NCBI GenBank assembly: GCA_001628005.1
Contig: LUQU01000048.1
Span: 1 to 55,769, forward strand
DNA: 55,769 bases
Direction of reading: 5' to 3'
DNA from: SAR86 cluster bacterium REDSEA-S09_B4
GTDB taxonomy: Bacteria; Pseudomonadota; Gammaproteobacteria; Magnimaribacterales; Magnimaribacteraceae
The notes beneath the pieces are model-generated. The model was given only the letters and a program-made list of their open reading frames with translations. It was not told the origin of the DNA and made no database searches. The translations under genes and the position numbers were made by a program. The number at the start of each line of letters is the position of its first letter. Positions within the stretch are counted from its first letter, which is position 1. Below, piece after piece: positions 28,514 to 38,664 of the stretch.

Positions 28514-29315
28514 AAACGATACTCTTCTCAAAACTTTATTTGTTGGCATAACTCTGTGTTTAGTTTGCTCCATTATCATTTCTTTAACAGCAGTGGGATT
28601 AAGGGATCAACAAAAGCTTCTTAAACAAAAAGATCAACAATCAAAAATACTTTCCTCAGCTGGTCTCTTAACAGATCAAAAAAATATAGAAGAACTTTTT
28701 ATGGCCATCGAAGAAAGGGTTATTAATCTTGATACTGGTGAATATGCTGATTCATTAGATCCAAAAAGCTTTGACGGCAAGAAATTTGAGTCTGAGGATT
28801 ATTCAAAAGATCCTTTAACTTCAGTTCAATTAAGTTCTGATACAGACATCAGCTCTTTAAAAAGAAGAGAAAATTTTATAAAGATTTATCTCTATAAAGA
28901 AAACAATAACATAAAGGCTGTCATTCTTCCTGTGCGTGGATTGGGTCTTTGGGGAACTTTATATGGTTATTTAGCTATTGAACCTGATTTAAATACAATA
29001 ATTGGATTAGAGTATTTTTCTCATAAAGAAACTCCAGGTTTAGGAGCAGAAGTAGACAATCCGCGTTGGAAATCAAAATGGAGAGGAAAAAAGATTAGGT
29101 CTTCTTCAGGTGAATTTAAAATTGAAGTCATTAAAGGTTTAGTAAACCTTGAATCTCCAGAAAGAAGATATCAAGTAGATGGATTATCAGGAGCAACCAT
29201 AACAAGTAGGGGTGTATCTAACATGCTTACTTTTTGGCTGGGTGAGTTAGGCTACGCTAAATTCTTAAATAAGCTTAAAGTTGAAATTGAAAATGAGGAG
29301 GCCTTAAATGTCTAA
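28506..29315 (+). CDS. nqrC: Na+-translocating NADH:quinone reductase subunit C
   Basis: NqrC (269 aa) has one N-terminal membrane helix (about 10-32) and a periplasmic FMN domain. The covalent FMN site is canonical: [10 protein letters not shown] at 225-234, with Thr231 as the expected attachment residue, modified by ApbE. Family segments [13 protein letters not shown] and [11 protein letters not shown] are present. It overlaps nqrB and nqrD by 8 bases each, which suggests coupled translation. Confidence 0.95.
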   Translation: MNKNDTLLKTLFVGITLCLVCSIIISLTAVGLRDQQKLLKQKDQQSKILSSAGLLTDQKNIEELFMAIEERVINLDTGEYADSLDPKSFDGKKFESEDYSKDPLTSVQLSSDTDISSLKRRENFIKIYLYKENNNIKAVILPVRGLGLWGTLYGYLAIEPDLNTIIGLEYFSHKETPGLGAEVDNPRWKSKWRGKKIRSSSGEFKIEVIKGLVNLESPERRYQVDGLSGATITSRGVSNMLTFWLGELGYAKFLNKLKVEIENEEALNV

Positions 29316-29982
29316 AGCTAGAGAGGTTCTTTTAAACCCAATTTTTAATGACAATCCTATAGCCTTACAAATTCTAGGCATTTGCTCTGCTTTAGCTGTT
29401 ACTACAAATTTATATCCAACATTGCTTATGTGTTTGGCTCTCACATCAGTACTTTGTTTATCAAATTTATTCGTTTCAATTATCCGAAACCATATTCCTA
29501 CCAACGTACGAATGATAGTGCAAATAACTTTAATAGCTTCTTTGGTAGTCCTTGTGGATGAAGTATTAAAAGCTTACGACTATGAAACTAGTAAAACTAT
29601 TGGTGTATTTGTTGCCTTAATTGTAACTAACTGCATAGTTATGGGAAGGGCTGAAGCTTATGCAATGCAAAATGGCCCTTGGCTAAGTTTTTTAGATGGT
29701 CTTGGCAATGGACTAGGGTATAGCTTAATCTTAATAATTGTAGCAACTATAAGGGAGCTATTCGGCTCAGGTACTTTATTTGGCTATGAAATTCTCATTC
29801 TTACACAAAATGGAGGTTGGTACCTAGGTAACAACTATATGGTGCTGTCATCAAGTTCATTCATTCTTATTGGATTATTCATTTGGTTCTTGAGAAGCTG
29901 GAAAGTTGAACAAATAGAAGAACCAGAATTTCAAGTAGCGAGGAATAATCTTGAGACTAAGGAAGCTGGAACAAGGGTTTAA
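29308..29982 (+). CDS. nqrD: Na+-translocating NADH:quinone reductase subunit D
   Basis: NqrD is a six-helix membrane subunit; with NqrE it forms a pseudo-symmetric pair that binds an intramembrane iron site. It is 224 aa with the family's [20 protein letters not shown] opening, [17 protein letters not shown] and [19 protein letters not shown]. The VTNC cysteine expected for the iron site is present. It lies between nqrC (8-base overlap) and nqrE (2-base gap). Confidence 0.95.
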   Translation: MSKAREVLLNPIFNDNPIALQILGICSALAVTTNLYPTLLMCLALTSVLCLSNLFVSIIRNHIPTNVRMIVQITLIASLVVLVDEVLKAYDYETSKTIGVFVALIVTNCIVMGRAEAYAMQNGPWLSFLDGLGNGLGYSLILIIVATIRELFGSGTLFGYEILILTQNGGWYLGNNYMVLSSSSFILIGLFIWFLRSWKVEQIEEPEFQVARNNLETKEAGTRV

Positions 29983-29984
29983 AT

Positions 29985-30596
29985 ATGTTTGAATACTATC
30001 TAAACCTCTTTATAACAGCAGTTTTTGTAGAAAATATCGCTTTAGCATATTTTCTTGGTATGTGTACTTTTCTTGCTATATCTAAAAATGTTAAAGCTGC
30101 CGGTGGTTTAGGGATGGCAGTCATTGCTGTTCTTACAATCACTGTACCAATAAATAATTTTATTTATATGAATTTTTTAAAGCCTGGAGCTTTAGCTTGG
30201 ATGGGAATTCCAAATTCAGATCTGGAGTTTGTTGGTTTAATAACTTATATAGGCATTATTGCAGCTGTTATTCAAATCTTGGAGATGCTCTTAGATAAAT
30301 ATGTACCAGCTTTATACAATGCTTTAGGATCTTTCTTGCCTCTAATAACTGTTAATTGCGCCATTCTAGGTGCTTCATTATTTATGGTGGAAAGGAGCTA
30401 TACTTTTACAGAAAGTATAGTTTATGGCTTTGGAGCTGGAGCTGGCTGGGCTTTGGCCATATTGGCTTTAGCTGGAGTGAGGGAAAGGCTTAAATATGCT
30501 GATATTCCTGAAGGGTTACAAGGTTTAGGCATAACTTTTATTACAGTAGGCTTAATGTGTTTTGCCTTCATGTCATTTGGAGGAATTATTCTGTAA
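29985..30596 (+). CDS. nqrE: Na+-translocating NADH:quinone reductase subunit E
   Basis: NqrE (203 aa) is the partner of NqrD, also six helices. It carries [20 protein letters not shown] near the N terminus, [19 protein letters not shown] in the middle and [19 protein letters not shown] near the end. The cysteines in LGMC and VNC match the proposed iron-binding positions. Its stop is 2 bases before the preferred nqrF start. Confidence 0.95.
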   Translation: MFEYYLNLFITAVFVENIALAYFLGMCTFLAISKNVKAAGGLGMAVIAVLTITVPINNFIYMNFLKPGALAWMGIPNSDLEFVGLITYIGIIAAVIQILEMLLDKYVPALYNALGSFLPLITVNCAILGASLFMVERSYTFTESIVYGFGAGAGWALAILALAGVRERLKYADIPEGLQGLGITFITVGLMCFAFMSFGGIIL

Positions 30597-30598
30597 CC

Positions 30599-31837
30599 AT
30601 GAATGAATTATTCTTAAGTGATATATTTTTAGGCGTAATAGCCTTTACTGTTTCTGTTAATTTGATGGTAATAGTAATTCTAATATCAAGAAAATTCTTA
30701 ATAGCTACTGGAAATGTGCAAATTCAGCTAAATGAAGATCCAGATAGGATTTTACATGTCCAAGCAGGAGATAAACTCCTTCAAACCTTAGCAAATGAAG
30801 AGATGTTCCTTTCTTCTGCTTGTGGAGGTAAGGGAACTTGTGCTCAGTGTAAATGCGTCATCTTGGAAGGCGGAGGAGCAATTCTTCCTACTGAAGAAAC
30901 CCATTTTACAAATCATGAAAAAAGAGAGGGTTGGAGGCTTTCATGCCAAGTTGCAGTAAAAGATAATATGAAGGTTCAGGTACCCGATGAGGTATTTGGT
31001 GCTAAAAAATGGGAATGTGAAGTTATTTCTAATGATAATGTAGCAACTTTTATTAAAGAACTAGTTCTTAAATTACCACAAGGAGAAGAGGTAAATTTTA
31101 AGGCTGGAGGATATGTACAAATGGAGATCCCCCCGTGTGATATTGACTTCAAAGATTTTAATATTGATAAAAAATACAACGATGATCTTGAAAGATTTAA
31201 CTTCTGGAATAACTCTATTTCTATAAAAGAAACTGTAATACGTGCTTATTCGATGGCAAATTATCCTGAAGAAAAAGGCATTATGAAATTTAATGTGAGA
31301 ATAGAATTGTCGCCTCCTGGAACTGATTATCCTCCTGGTGAAATGACTTCATATCTTTTTAATTTAAAGCCTGGAGATAAACTAACTATTTTTGGACCAT
31401 TTGGAGACTTCTTTGCCAATGAGAGTGAAGCAGAAATGATTTTTATAGGCGGTGGAGCAGGAATGGCACCAATGCGATCACATATTTTTGATCAATTATT
31501 AAGGATTAATACAAATAGAAAAATAACTTTTTTTTACGGAGCAAGAAGTTTAAAAGAAGTATTCTACAAAGAAGAGTATGACGAATTAGCAAGAAATAAT
31601 GAAAACTTTAAATGGACTCTTGCTCTTGATAGTCCACAACCTGAAGATAATTGGGAGGGGCCAACAGGCTTTATTCATCAAGTTATATTAGATGAGTATT
31701 TAAAAAACCATGAATCACCGGAAGATTGTGAATATTATATGTGTGGACCTCCGGCAATGATGAATGCTGTTTTTAGTATGTTAGATGATTTAGGTGTTGA
31801 GCCTGAAGCTATTAGATTCGATGATTTTGGTAGCTAG
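30599..31837 (+). CDS. nqrF: Na+-translocating NADH:quinone reductase subunit F
   Basis: NqrF is the electron entry subunit. Its order is one membrane helix (about 8-30), a [2Fe-2S] domain with Cys75, Cys81, Cys84 and Cys116, then an FAD/NADH reductase domain ([35 protein letters not shown]). I start it at the ATG at 30599, giving 412 residues. The frame is open to a further ATG at 30557, but that would add 14 residues inside nqrE that do not fit the family. A GGAGG lies about 15 bases before the chosen start. Confidence 0.95.
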   Translation: MNELFLSDIFLGVIAFTVSVNLMVIVILISRKFLIATGNVQIQLNEDPDRILHVQAGDKLLQTLANEEMFLSSACGGKGTCAQCKCVILEGGGAILPTEETHFTNHEKREGWRLSCQVAVKDNMKVQVPDEVFGAKKWECEVISNDNVATFIKELVLKLPQGEEVNFKAGGYVQMEIPPCDIDFKDFNIDKKYNDDLERFNFWNNSISIKETVIRAYSMANYPEEKGIMKFNVRIELSPPGTDYPPGEMTSYLFNLKPGDKLTIFGPFGDFFANESEAEMIFIGGGAGMAPMRSHIFDQLLRINTNRKITFFYGARSLKEVFYKEEYDELARNNENFKWTLALDSPQPEDNWEGPTGFIHQVILDEYLKNHESPEDCEYYMCGPPAMMNAVFSMLDDLGVEPEAIRFDDFGS

Positions 31838-31855
31838 ACTATTCAATTTATCAGC

Positions 31856-32848
31856 TTGAAACGAAGATTTTTACTTCTGTTCCTGATAGGGATATTAGGA
31901 GTACTAATTTTTTTTACTTGGGAAAGAAACTACACAACTACCTATAGTGGTAACATTATGGGAACTACCTATAAAGTTATTCTTGTTGATTATGACCAGG
32001 ATTTAATCGAAGAAGGTATCTATAGTTCTTTAGATTCTGTTAATCAAGAGATGTCTACTTACATTGATACCTCTTCTATTTCTAGATTAAATAGTTCAAA
32101 TATAGGTGATTGGATTGAAGTTTCAGAAAATTTTATAAAAGTTGCTACTTTCTCCCAACAATTATGTATAGAAACACAAGGAGCTTTCAATATAAGTATT
32201 GGGCATTTTGTAAATTTTTATGGTTTTGGTCCTCCACAAATTTCAAATAATCGTCAGATTAATAAATTAGAAGAACTAAAAGATCAAGTTAGTTGTATTT
32301 CATTTAAAGTTGACGAAACAAAAAAACGCATTAAACGTATAAATGATGTTTATATAGACATGTCTGCAGTTGCTAAAGGATTTGCGATTGACCACCTGTC
32401 TTCTTTTTTTAATTCTCTTTCAATAAACTCTTATTTCATCGAATTAGGTGGTGAGATTAGGTATAAAGGGAATAAGCAAAAGAACATCCCTTGGTTAGCA
32501 GCCATAGAAAATCCTGATGAAACTAACTCACCTATCATGACTTTGTCATCTAAGGAGTATAAAAATTTGTCACTTGCTACTTCAGGTGAATACAGAAATT
32601 TTATTGAGCTAAATGGTAATACATTTTCACATACTATTGATCCGCAAACATTTAAGCCTATAAATAGAGAACATATTTCTGTTTCTGTTATAGCTGAAAA
32701 TGCCATGAAAGCAGATGCCCTAGCTACTGCATTAAATGTTATGGGTTTAGAAAAAGGCCTAGACTTTTCCAATAAGAATAAAATTAAGGCACTTTATATC
32801 ATTAAAGAAAATGAAAAATTTATCCTTAAATCTTCAAAATGGTTTTAA
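31856..32848 (+). CDS. apbE: FMN transferase ApbE (Nqr flavinylation)
   Basis: ApbE attaches FMN from FAD to threonines of NqrB and NqrC. The 330-residue protein starts at TTG, since no ATG is near, and has a hydrophobic N terminus (RRFLLLFLIGILGVLIFF) for export or anchoring. Family motifs follow: GNIMGTTYKV, MSTYIDTSSISRLN, the YIDMSAVAKGFAID segment, IELGGEIRYKGNKQ and the FSHTIDPQT site. It is placed directly after nqrF, as in many gammaproteobacteria. Confidence 0.93.
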   Translation: MKRRFLLLFLIGILGVLIFFTWERNYTTTYSGNIMGTTYKVILVDYDQDLIEEGIYSSLDSVNQEMSTYIDTSSISRLNSSNIGDWIEVSENFIKVATFSQQLCIETQGAFNISIGHFVNFYGFGPPQISNNRQINKLEELKDQVSCISFKVDETKKRIKRINDVYIDMSAVAKGFAIDHLSSFFNSLSINSYFIELGGEIRYKGNKQKNIPWLAAIENPDETNSPIMTLSSKEYKNLSLATSGEYRNFIELNGNTFSHTIDPQTFKPINREHISVSVIAENAMKADALATALNVMGLEKGLDFSNKNKIKALYIIKENEKFILKSSKWF

Positions 32849-32867
32849 TAGATATTAAAATTAAGAA

Positions 32868-33038
32868 ATGAGTACAATTTTAATTAGTTTTATTTTTCTT
32901 TTATTAATATTTTTTGCTATGTCAATTGGGGTCATATTCGGAAGAAAACCCATAGCAGGGTCTTGTGGTGGACTAAAGACTATGGGGGAAGTTGGTGATT
33001 GTGAGATTTGTGGAGGAGACCCAGCTAAGTGCAAATAA
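32868..33038 (+). CDS. nqrM: Na+-NQR maturation protein NqrM
   Basis: This small gene encodes 56 residues: one membrane helix (about 3-26), then IFGRKPIAGSCGGLKTMG and a CEICGG segment ending PAKCK. Four cysteines and the GSCGGL motif match NqrM (DUF539), which is needed to insert the intramembrane iron centre into the NqrDE pair. It is 19 bases after apbE and completes the nqr cluster. Its end lies 16 bases from the convergent aceA. Confidence 0.9.
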   Translation: MSTILISFIFLLLIFFAMSIGVIFGRKPIAGSCGGLKTMGEVGDCEICGGDPAKCK

Positions 33039-33054
33039 AAAAACTTATCTATAT

Positions 33055-34659
33055 TTAAAATTGATTCATCGTATTATCTTTACCGCCAGCCAATAAAGCA
33101 TTATCACCAGAAAAGTATTCCTTATGCTCATCACCAACTGTCGAGCCTGCTAAGTCTTGATGCTTCACTGAGGCAATATCTCGTCTAATCTCCTCGCGTT
33201 GGATATTTTTAACATAAGCTAACATACCTTCATCTCCAAAATATCCTTCTGCAAGTATATGAGTTCCTAAAGCGGTATCGTGGTATGTGGGTAGGGTAAT
33301 AAGGTGATGGAATATACCCGCTTGATTTGCAGCATCCTTTTGGAACCTTTGAATTAACTCATCTGCTTCTTTCGATAATTCAGATTTATCAAACTTTTGT
33401 TCCATGAGACCCTTAGGTTCAGTTTTAGGGTCTGGATATTCAGATACATCTTTTCCTGAACTAGACCATTCGTTATAGACCTGTTCTCTAAAAGCCAATG
33501 TCCAATTAAAAGAAGGAGAGTTGTTATAAACAAGTTTAGCTTCTGGATGTACCTTTCTTACTTCCTTAACCATATCAGCAATTTGCTTAACGTTAGGTCT
33601 TTCCGTCTCTATCCACAATAGGTCTGCACCTGATTCAAGACTGGTAATACAATCTAAAATTACTCTATCAACACCTGTTCCTTCTCTAAATGCATACAGA
33701 CCATTTTCTAGTCTTACCGGTTTAACTAGTTTTCCATTTTGTTGAATAGCTATATCGTATTGAGTAAGTTCATTGATGTCTTCAATTGCTTCTGTCTCAA
33801 GGAAGTCATTGTATCTACTAGCTATATCACCAGGTTCCTTAGAAACTGGCACTTTTTGGGTTAATCCAGCTCCTAAAGAATCGGTTCTAGCCACTATAAG
33901 GCCATTATCTATACCCAATTCTAGGTATGCATATCTAATAGCGTTAATTTTTGATAAGAAGTCTTCATGAGGAACTGTAACTTTCCCAGCTTGGTGCCCA
34001 CATTGTTTAGCATCTGAAACTTGATTTTCTATTTGTATACAACAAGCACCAGCCTCTATCATTTTCTTAGCTAACAAATAAGTTGCTTCTTCATTTCCAA
34101 ATCCTGCATCTATATCAGCAATGATAGGAACAACATGAGTTTCAAAGTTATCTATTTTTTCAATTATTTCTTCTTCATTAGTACCTTTTTCTCTAGCTTC
34201 ATCTAGTTCAAGAAATAAGTGTTGAAGCTCTCGGGCATCAGCTTGTTTTAAAAAAGTATAGATTTCATTAATTAATGCAGGTACTGAAGTCTTTTCATGC
34301 ATGCTTTGATCGGGGAGGGGACCAAATTCTGATCTCAGTCCAGCAACCATCCATCCACTAAGATAAACATAGCTCTTTGAAGTAGTTTTCTGGTATTTTT
34401 TTGCTGCCATGACCATTTGTTGTGCTGTAAATCCATGCCAACAGCCCAAAGATTGAGTGTAGTTCGAAGGATCTTTATCATAATCCTTCATATCTTGATG
34501 CATTATTTCAGCAGTGTAGTTTGCTATATCCAGTCCGGTTGAAAATCTGTTTTGCAACTTCATTCTTGCTGCATGCTCAGGATCAACGCCCCCTAAAAGA
34601 GTTCCTTTAGAGTTTTTTAAATTTTTAAATTCTGCAATGAGATCTTTGTATTTAATCAT
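33055..34659 (-). CDS. aceA: Isocitrate lyase
   Basis: Isocitrate lyase splits isocitrate into glyoxylate and succinate, the first step of the glyoxylate bypass needed for growth on acetate or fatty acids. The 534-residue length matches the long Pseudomonas type. The active-site loop is KQCGH at 218-222 with catalytic Cys220, preceded by IADIDAGFGNEEATYLL (metal and substrate residues) and followed by WIETERPN and YNNSPSFNW. It has its own promoter-like sequence in the 117-base gap after purB. Malate synthase is not in the window. Confidence 0.96.
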   Translation of the reverse strand: MIKYKDLIAEFKNLKNSKGTLLGGVDPEHAARMKLQNRFSTGLDIANYTAEIMHQDMKDYDKDPSNYTQSLGCWHGFTAQQMVMAAKKYQKTTSKSYVYLSGWMVAGLRSEFGPLPDQSMHEKTSVPALINEIYTFLKQADARELQHLFLELDEAREKGTNEEEIIEKIDNFETHVVPIIADIDAGFGNEEATYLLAKKMIEAGACCIQIENQVSDAKQCGHQAGKVTVPHEDFLSKINAIRYAYLELGIDNGLIVARTDSLGAGLTQKVPVSKEPGDIASRYNDFLETEAIEDINELTQYDIAIQQNGKLVKPVRLENGLYAFREGTGVDRVILDCITSLESGADLLWIETERPNVKQIADMVKEVRKVHPEAKLVYNNSPSFNWTLAFREQVYNEWSSSGKDVSEYPDPKTEPKGLMEQKFDKSELSKEADELIQRFQKDAANQAGIFHHLITLPTYHDTALGTHILAEGYFGDEGMLAYVKNIQREEIRRDIASVKHQDLAGSTVGDEHKEYFSGDNALLAGGKDNTMNQF

Positions 34660-34711
34660 ATGTTCTTCTAAATATTGTGAAACTAACTTATTAGAAAGAT
34701 TTTAGTTGCCT

Positions 34712-34740
34712 GTTATAAGAAAGAAAAGGATTTTAAACAA
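34712..34740 (-). promoter_or_regulatory. Putative sigma-70 promoter for aceA
   Basis: Read on the minus strand, TTGTTT (34740-34735) and TATAAC (34717-34712) are spaced by 17 bases, about 50 bases ahead of the aceA ATG. This would let aceA be expressed independently of purB. It is a visual match only. Confidence 0.4.
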
Positions 34741-34776
34741 GACCAAAAATAAATCAATAAAAGGTTTGCGGCCCAG

Positions 34777-36144
34777 TTAAATTTGTTTCGCAAGTTTTTT
34801 GGATAAGCCTAGGTAAGTAGAAGGCGTTAGCTTAAGTAGCTTATTTTTTTCAGCTGTAGGGATATCTAAGCTATTGATGATGGAATGGACATCTTCTTTT
34901 TTAATATTTTTACCCCTAGATATCTTTTTCATTACTTCATAACCACTTTCTATATGATGTTTTCTCATTACTGTCTGAATAGCTTCTGTAAGTACCTCCC
35001 AAGCATTCTCTAAATCTTGATTTATAACTTTTTTATTAACTTCAAGCTTATTAATACCTTTAATAAGTGAAGAAAGAGCTATTAAGGTATATGCAAAGCA
35101 ACTTCCTATATTTCTCATAGAAGTGGAATCAGAGAGATCTCTCTGCCACCTAGACTTAGTAATCTTAGATGAAAGAAAATAAAAAATAGAGTTTGCTAAA
35201 TCTAAATTACCTTCAGCATTCTCAAAATCTATAGGATTTACCTTATGTGGCATAGTTGAGGAGCCAACTTCGCCTTCGACTGTCTTTTGCGAGAAATAAT
35301 CAATTGATATATAGCCCCACATATCACGACTGAAATCTAGAAGAACATTATTTAAACGCTCATGACCATTAAATAATTTAGCCATGCTATCTTTAGGTTC
35401 TACTTGAGTAGTATAGGGAGCCCAGAGGAGACCAACTTTTGTAATAAAAGTTTTCGAAACTTTCTCCCAATCCACATTAGGATAGGCTATTAAATGAGCA
35501 TTATAATTTCCTACTGCACCATTTATTTTTCCTCTTAAACCAGTCTTACTGATTACAATAGATATTAGGTCTATTCTAGAAGAAAAATTAGCTAATTCTT
35601 TGCCCACAGTAGTTGGTGTAGCCACTTGCCCATGCGTTCTGGATACCATAGGAATCTCAGCATATTGATGAGCTTTTTTCTTTAATAAGCTATTAAATTT
35701 ATTAATATGCTTAGAGATTAGAAGTTTAGAAGCATCTTTTACCATTAATGCGTAACTTATATTATTAATATCTTCTGAAGTACACCCAAAATGTATGAAC
35801 TCTGACAATCCTTTTAACTGCTTAGATTTTGTAAATTGATCTCTTAAATAATATTCAACTGCCTTAACATCATGGTTAGTCTTTTTTTCTATATTTTTTA
35901 CTTTCCTAGCTTCAGTCAAGTTAAAGTTTTTTTCTATATTAGAAAGATAGGTTATTGATTGTTTTGTTAGATGGGGAAGCTCTTTAATATTTCGTTGTTT
36001 TGAGAGGTGAATAAACCATTCAATCTCTACAAAGATCCTGTATTTTATTAATGCATATTCACTGAAAATTTCTTGAAGGCTTTCTACAAGTTGAGAATAC
36101 CTACCATCAATAGGTGATATCGCAGACAGTTCTGTTATTTTCAT
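34777..36144 (-). CDS. purB: Adenylosuccinate lyase
   Basis: PurB cleaves SAICAR in purine synthesis and adenylosuccinate in AMP synthesis. The 455 residues begin with LSAISPIDGRY, the family opening. They carry the fumarase-superfamily signature GSSTMPHKVNPIDFENAEGN near residue 290, with EFIHFGCTSEDINN and MVSRTHGQVATPTTVGKE upstream. It is the E. coli type. It is divergent from the amidohydrolase gene across an 80-base gap that contains a perfect palindrome. Confidence 0.96.
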   Translation of the reverse strand: MKITELSAISPIDGRYSQLVESLQEIFSEYALIKYRIFVEIEWFIHLSKQRNIKELPHLTKQSITYLSNIEKNFNLTEARKVKNIEKKTNHDVKAVEYYLRDQFTKSKQLKGLSEFIHFGCTSEDINNISYALMVKDASKLLISKHINKFNSLLKKKAHQYAEIPMVSRTHGQVATPTTVGKELANFSSRIDLISIVISKTGLRGKINGAVGNYNAHLIAYPNVDWEKVSKTFITKVGLLWAPYTTQVEPKDSMAKLFNGHERLNNVLLDFSRDMWGYISIDYFSQKTVEGEVGSSTMPHKVNPIDFENAEGNLDLANSIFYFLSSKITKSRWQRDLSDSTSMRNIGSCFAYTLIALSSLIKGINKLEVNKKVINQDLENAWEVLTEAIQTVMRKHHIESGYEVMKKISRGKNIKKEDVHSIINSLDIPTAEKNKLLKLTPSTYLGLSKKLAKQI

Positions 36145-36173
36145 ATTTTTACAGTGAAAAACGAATTATAACT

Positions 36174-36187
36174 TATCATTAATGATA
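36174..36187. promoter_or_regulatory. Perfect 14-bp palindrome between purB and the amidohydrolase gene
   Basis: TATCATTAATGATA reads the same on both strands and sits beside a minus-strand TATAAT (36170-36165) that could serve purB. A dimeric regulator could bind here. AT-rich sequence makes short palindromes fairly common, so the function is a guess. Confidence 0.25.
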
Positions 36188-36224
36188 CTTGCGTTATCTA
36201 AAGCTAAGAAGCAAACTGGTAACT

Positions 36225-37511
36225 ATGAAAAAGTTTTCGATAGTAGCATTTTTATTATTATTTAATTTCTTACAAGTTTTATCTTCAGCCACAGTTATTC
36301 ATGCAGGGTTACTAATTAATGGTGAAAGTTCAGTACCTTCTCCAGAAATGAGTATTGTTATTGAGGGCTCTAAAATTCAAGCAATAGAGACGGGGTATAT
36401 AACACCTGATTCTGAAGATGAGTTTATAGATCTTAGTGGTTATACAGTTCTACCAGGCTTAATGGATATGCATGTTCATTTAAGTTCTGAATACAGTAAA
36501 AACTCCTACCAAGAAAGGATAAGCTTAAATGCAGGGGATTATGCAATAAGAGCAGTTTCAAATGCTGAAAAGACTCTAATGGCTGGATTTACCAGTGTTA
36601 GAAATTTAGGTGATAGCGGAGGTGTCTCAATCAGCCTAAGAAATGCAATTAATAAAGGAATAGTAATTGGACCAAGAATTTTTTCTTCTGGTACTACTAT
36701 TGCTTCATCTGGAGGTCATGGAGATTCTACTAATTCATTAAATCAGTCTTTAACTTCCGATCCTGGGCCTGCGGAAGGCATTGTAAATAGTGTAAACGAT
36801 GCATCTAAAGCAGTTAGATTTAGATACAAGGAGGGAGCAGACCTAATTAAAATAACAGCGACAGGGGGAGTATTAAGTAATGCAAAGAATAGTCAGAACC
36901 CCCAACTTACCGAAGAAGAAATTACTCAAATAGTTAATATGGCTAAAGATTACGGTTTTAAAGTTGCTGCACATGCACATGGATCTGAAGGTATAAAAAG
37001 AGCTGTACGGGCTGGAGTTCATTCCATAGAACACGGTACCTTAATGGATGATGAAGGCATGAGGTTAATGAGAGAAAAAGGAACTTATTATGTACCAACA
37101 ATTATTGCTGGATTGTGGGTTGCTGAAAAAGCTCAAGATCCTGATTTTTTTCCAGAATTAGTAAGACCTAAAGCTGCTGAAATAGGACCTCAAATTAAAG
37201 GTACATTTGGCAAAGCCTACCAAGCTGGAGTAAAAATTGCCTACGGTACAGATACAGGTGTTTCAGCCCACGGAAATAATGCTACGGAATTCAAACATAT
37301 GGTAGAGGCCGGTATGCCTCCTATGAAAGCTATTCAGTCGGCAACTGTTGAAGCTGCAAAATTATTGGGAGAATATGAGCAGTTTGGCAGTTTAGCGGAA
37401 GGAAAGATTGCAGATATAATTGCAGTGAACGGAAATCCAGTAGAGGATATAACTATCTTAGAAGAAGTAGATTTTGTAATGAAATCAGGCAGGGTTTATA
37501 AATCACCCTAA
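36225..37511 (+). CDS. Secreted amidohydrolase (imidazolonepropionase-like, metal-dependent dipeptidase type)
   Basis: The ATG at 36225 gives a 428-residue protein that begins with a clean signal peptide (KKFSIVAFLLLFNFLQVLSSA). A TTG 36 bases earlier would spoil that signal. The metal-dependent hydrolase motifs are in order: MDMHVHLSSE, the KITATGGVLS segment with the likely carboxylated lysine, AAHAHG, SIEHGTLMD and AYGTDTGVSAHG. Relatives include prolidase-like enzymes that cleave Xaa-Pro or Xaa-Arg/Lys dipeptides. I infer a periplasmic peptidase, but the substrate is not readable. Its end overlaps the convergent mnmA by 4 bases. Confidence 0.82.
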   Translation: MKKFSIVAFLLLFNFLQVLSSATVIHAGLLINGESSVPSPEMSIVIEGSKIQAIETGYITPDSEDEFIDLSGYTVLPGLMDMHVHLSSEYSKNSYQERISLNAGDYAIRAVSNAEKTLMAGFTSVRNLGDSGGVSISLRNAINKGIVIGPRIFSSGTTIASSGGHGDSTNSLNQSLTSDPGPAEGIVNSVNDASKAVRFRYKEGADLIKITATGGVLSNAKNSQNPQLTEEEITQIVNMAKDYGFKVAAHAHGSEGIKRAVRAGVHSIEHGTLMDDEGMRLMREKGTYYVPTIIAGLWVAEKAQDPDFFPELVRPKAAEIGPQIKGTFGKAYQAGVKIAYGTDTGVSAHGNNATEFKHMVEAGMPPMKAIQSATVEAAKLLGEYEQFGSLAEGKIADIIAVNGNPVEDITILEEVDFVMKSGRVYKSP

Positions 37512-38587
37512 AGAATGTTATTTATTTCCCCTCCGCCAAGACAAACATCATCTTTATAAATTACCACTGACTGACCTGGTGTTACGGCTCTTTGTTTTTC
37601 CTTAAACTTTACCTTTAAGGTTTTATCTAGAATTTCAATAAAGCAGTCTTGATCTTCTTGTCTGTATCTAACCTTTGCCTTTCCATAAAATCTTTTCTTA
37701 TCTAATTCATTAATTAGCTTTAAGTTAGCTGTTTCTAGTTGTGACGACATCAAAAGGGGATGGTTATTTCCTTGAACTGCAACTAAGGTATTATTCTTAA
37801 GGTTTTTTTTTGCAACATACCATGGATCATTTGTAGAATCCTTTAAACCTCCTATTCCTAATCCTTGTCTTTGGCCTAGAGTATAGAAAGCTAGACCCTT
37901 ATGTTCACCTATTTCATTACCGTTTTCATCTTCAATTATCCCTGGATCATGGGGTAGGTAATTATTCAGGAATTCAGGAAATGGTCTTTCGCCAATAAAA
38001 CATATTCCTGTACTATCTTTTTTTTCACTTGTAACAAGACCTTCTTTTTTTGCAGTTTTTCTAACTTCTATTTTATTTAAAGTACCTAAAGGAAAGATAG
38101 ACTTAGCTAAAGCTTTTGAATTTACAGAATGAAGAAAATAACTTTGATCTTTACCTTTATCTTTACCTTTTAAGAGAGTTGTTTTCCCTTTATTTTTTTT
38201 GCTTCTTACGTAATGTCCTGTAGCAATAAAGTCATAGCCTGCGTCCATAGCGTAATTAAAGAAACTATCGAATTTAATTTCACGATTACACAGTATGTCT
38301 GGATTTGGAGTTCTTCCAGCTTTTAGTTCATTTAGAAAATAATTAAATACTTTTTCCCTGTATTCTTTTGAAAAATTTTCTTCAAATAACTCTATTTTTA
38401 GTTGGTCAGCAACAAAAGCTGCATCCAAAAAGTCTTCTTTAATACTACAATAAGGTGACCCATCATCGTCTTCCCAATTTTTCATAAAAAGTGCATCTAC
38501 TTGATACCCACTGTTCTTTAGTATTAATCCAGATACAGATGAATCTACTCCGCCAGATAGTCCTAGTAAAACTTTACCTTTGCTCAT
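37508..38587 (-). CDS. mnmA: tRNA-specific 2-thiouridylase MnmA
   Basis: MnmA puts sulfur on U34 of tRNAs for Lys, Glu and Gln. The 359 residues have the ATP-pyrophosphatase loop SGGVDSS at 11-17 and the two catalytic cysteines: Cys100 in PNPDILCNREIKF and Cys196 in DSTGICFIGER. They continue with LGQRQGLGIGG and end with the RAVTPGQSVVIY beta-barrel segment. It is divergent from icd. Its 3' end overlaps the amidohydrolase gene. Confidence 0.95.
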   Translation of the reverse strand: MSKGKVLLGLSGGVDSSVSGLILKNSGYQVDALFMKNWEDDDGSPYCSIKEDFLDAAFVADQLKIELFEENFSKEYREKVFNYFLNELKAGRTPNPDILCNREIKFDSFFNYAMDAGYDFIATGHYVRSKKNKGKTTLLKGKDKGKDQSYFLHSVNSKALAKSIFPLGTLNKIEVRKTAKKEGLVTSEKKDSTGICFIGERPFPEFLNNYLPHDPGIIEDENGNEIGEHKGLAFYTLGQRQGLGIGGLKDSTNDPWYVAKKNLKNNTLVAVQGNNHPLLMSSQLETANLKLINELDKKRFYGKAKVRYRQEDQDCFIEILDKTLKVKFKEKQRAVTPGQSVVIYKDDVCLGGGEINNIL

Positions 38588-38621
38588 TATTCTTTGGATA
38601 AGATTAGATTTAAGGGGTATA

Positions 38622-38632
38622 TGCTATATAAT
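38622..38632 (+). promoter_or_regulatory. Putative extended -10 promoter for icd
   Basis: TGCTATATAAT combines an extended -10 TG with overlapping TATATA and TATAAT hexamers, about 33 bases before the icd ATG, in the divergent gap with mnmA. The -35 region is poor. This is a motif match by eye. Confidence 0.35.
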
Positions 38633-38664
38633 TCCGGTCCCGCTCACAAAATTTATTGCTAAAT

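Noticed and set aside
30557-30598. A 14-residue upstream extension of NqrF
   Set aside because: It lies inside nqrE and does not match the family, while the ATG at 30599 gives the usual N-terminal membrane helix.
36189-36224. TTG start for the amidohydrolase
   Set aside because: It would put a charged stretch ahead of a good signal peptide; the ATG at 36225 is better.
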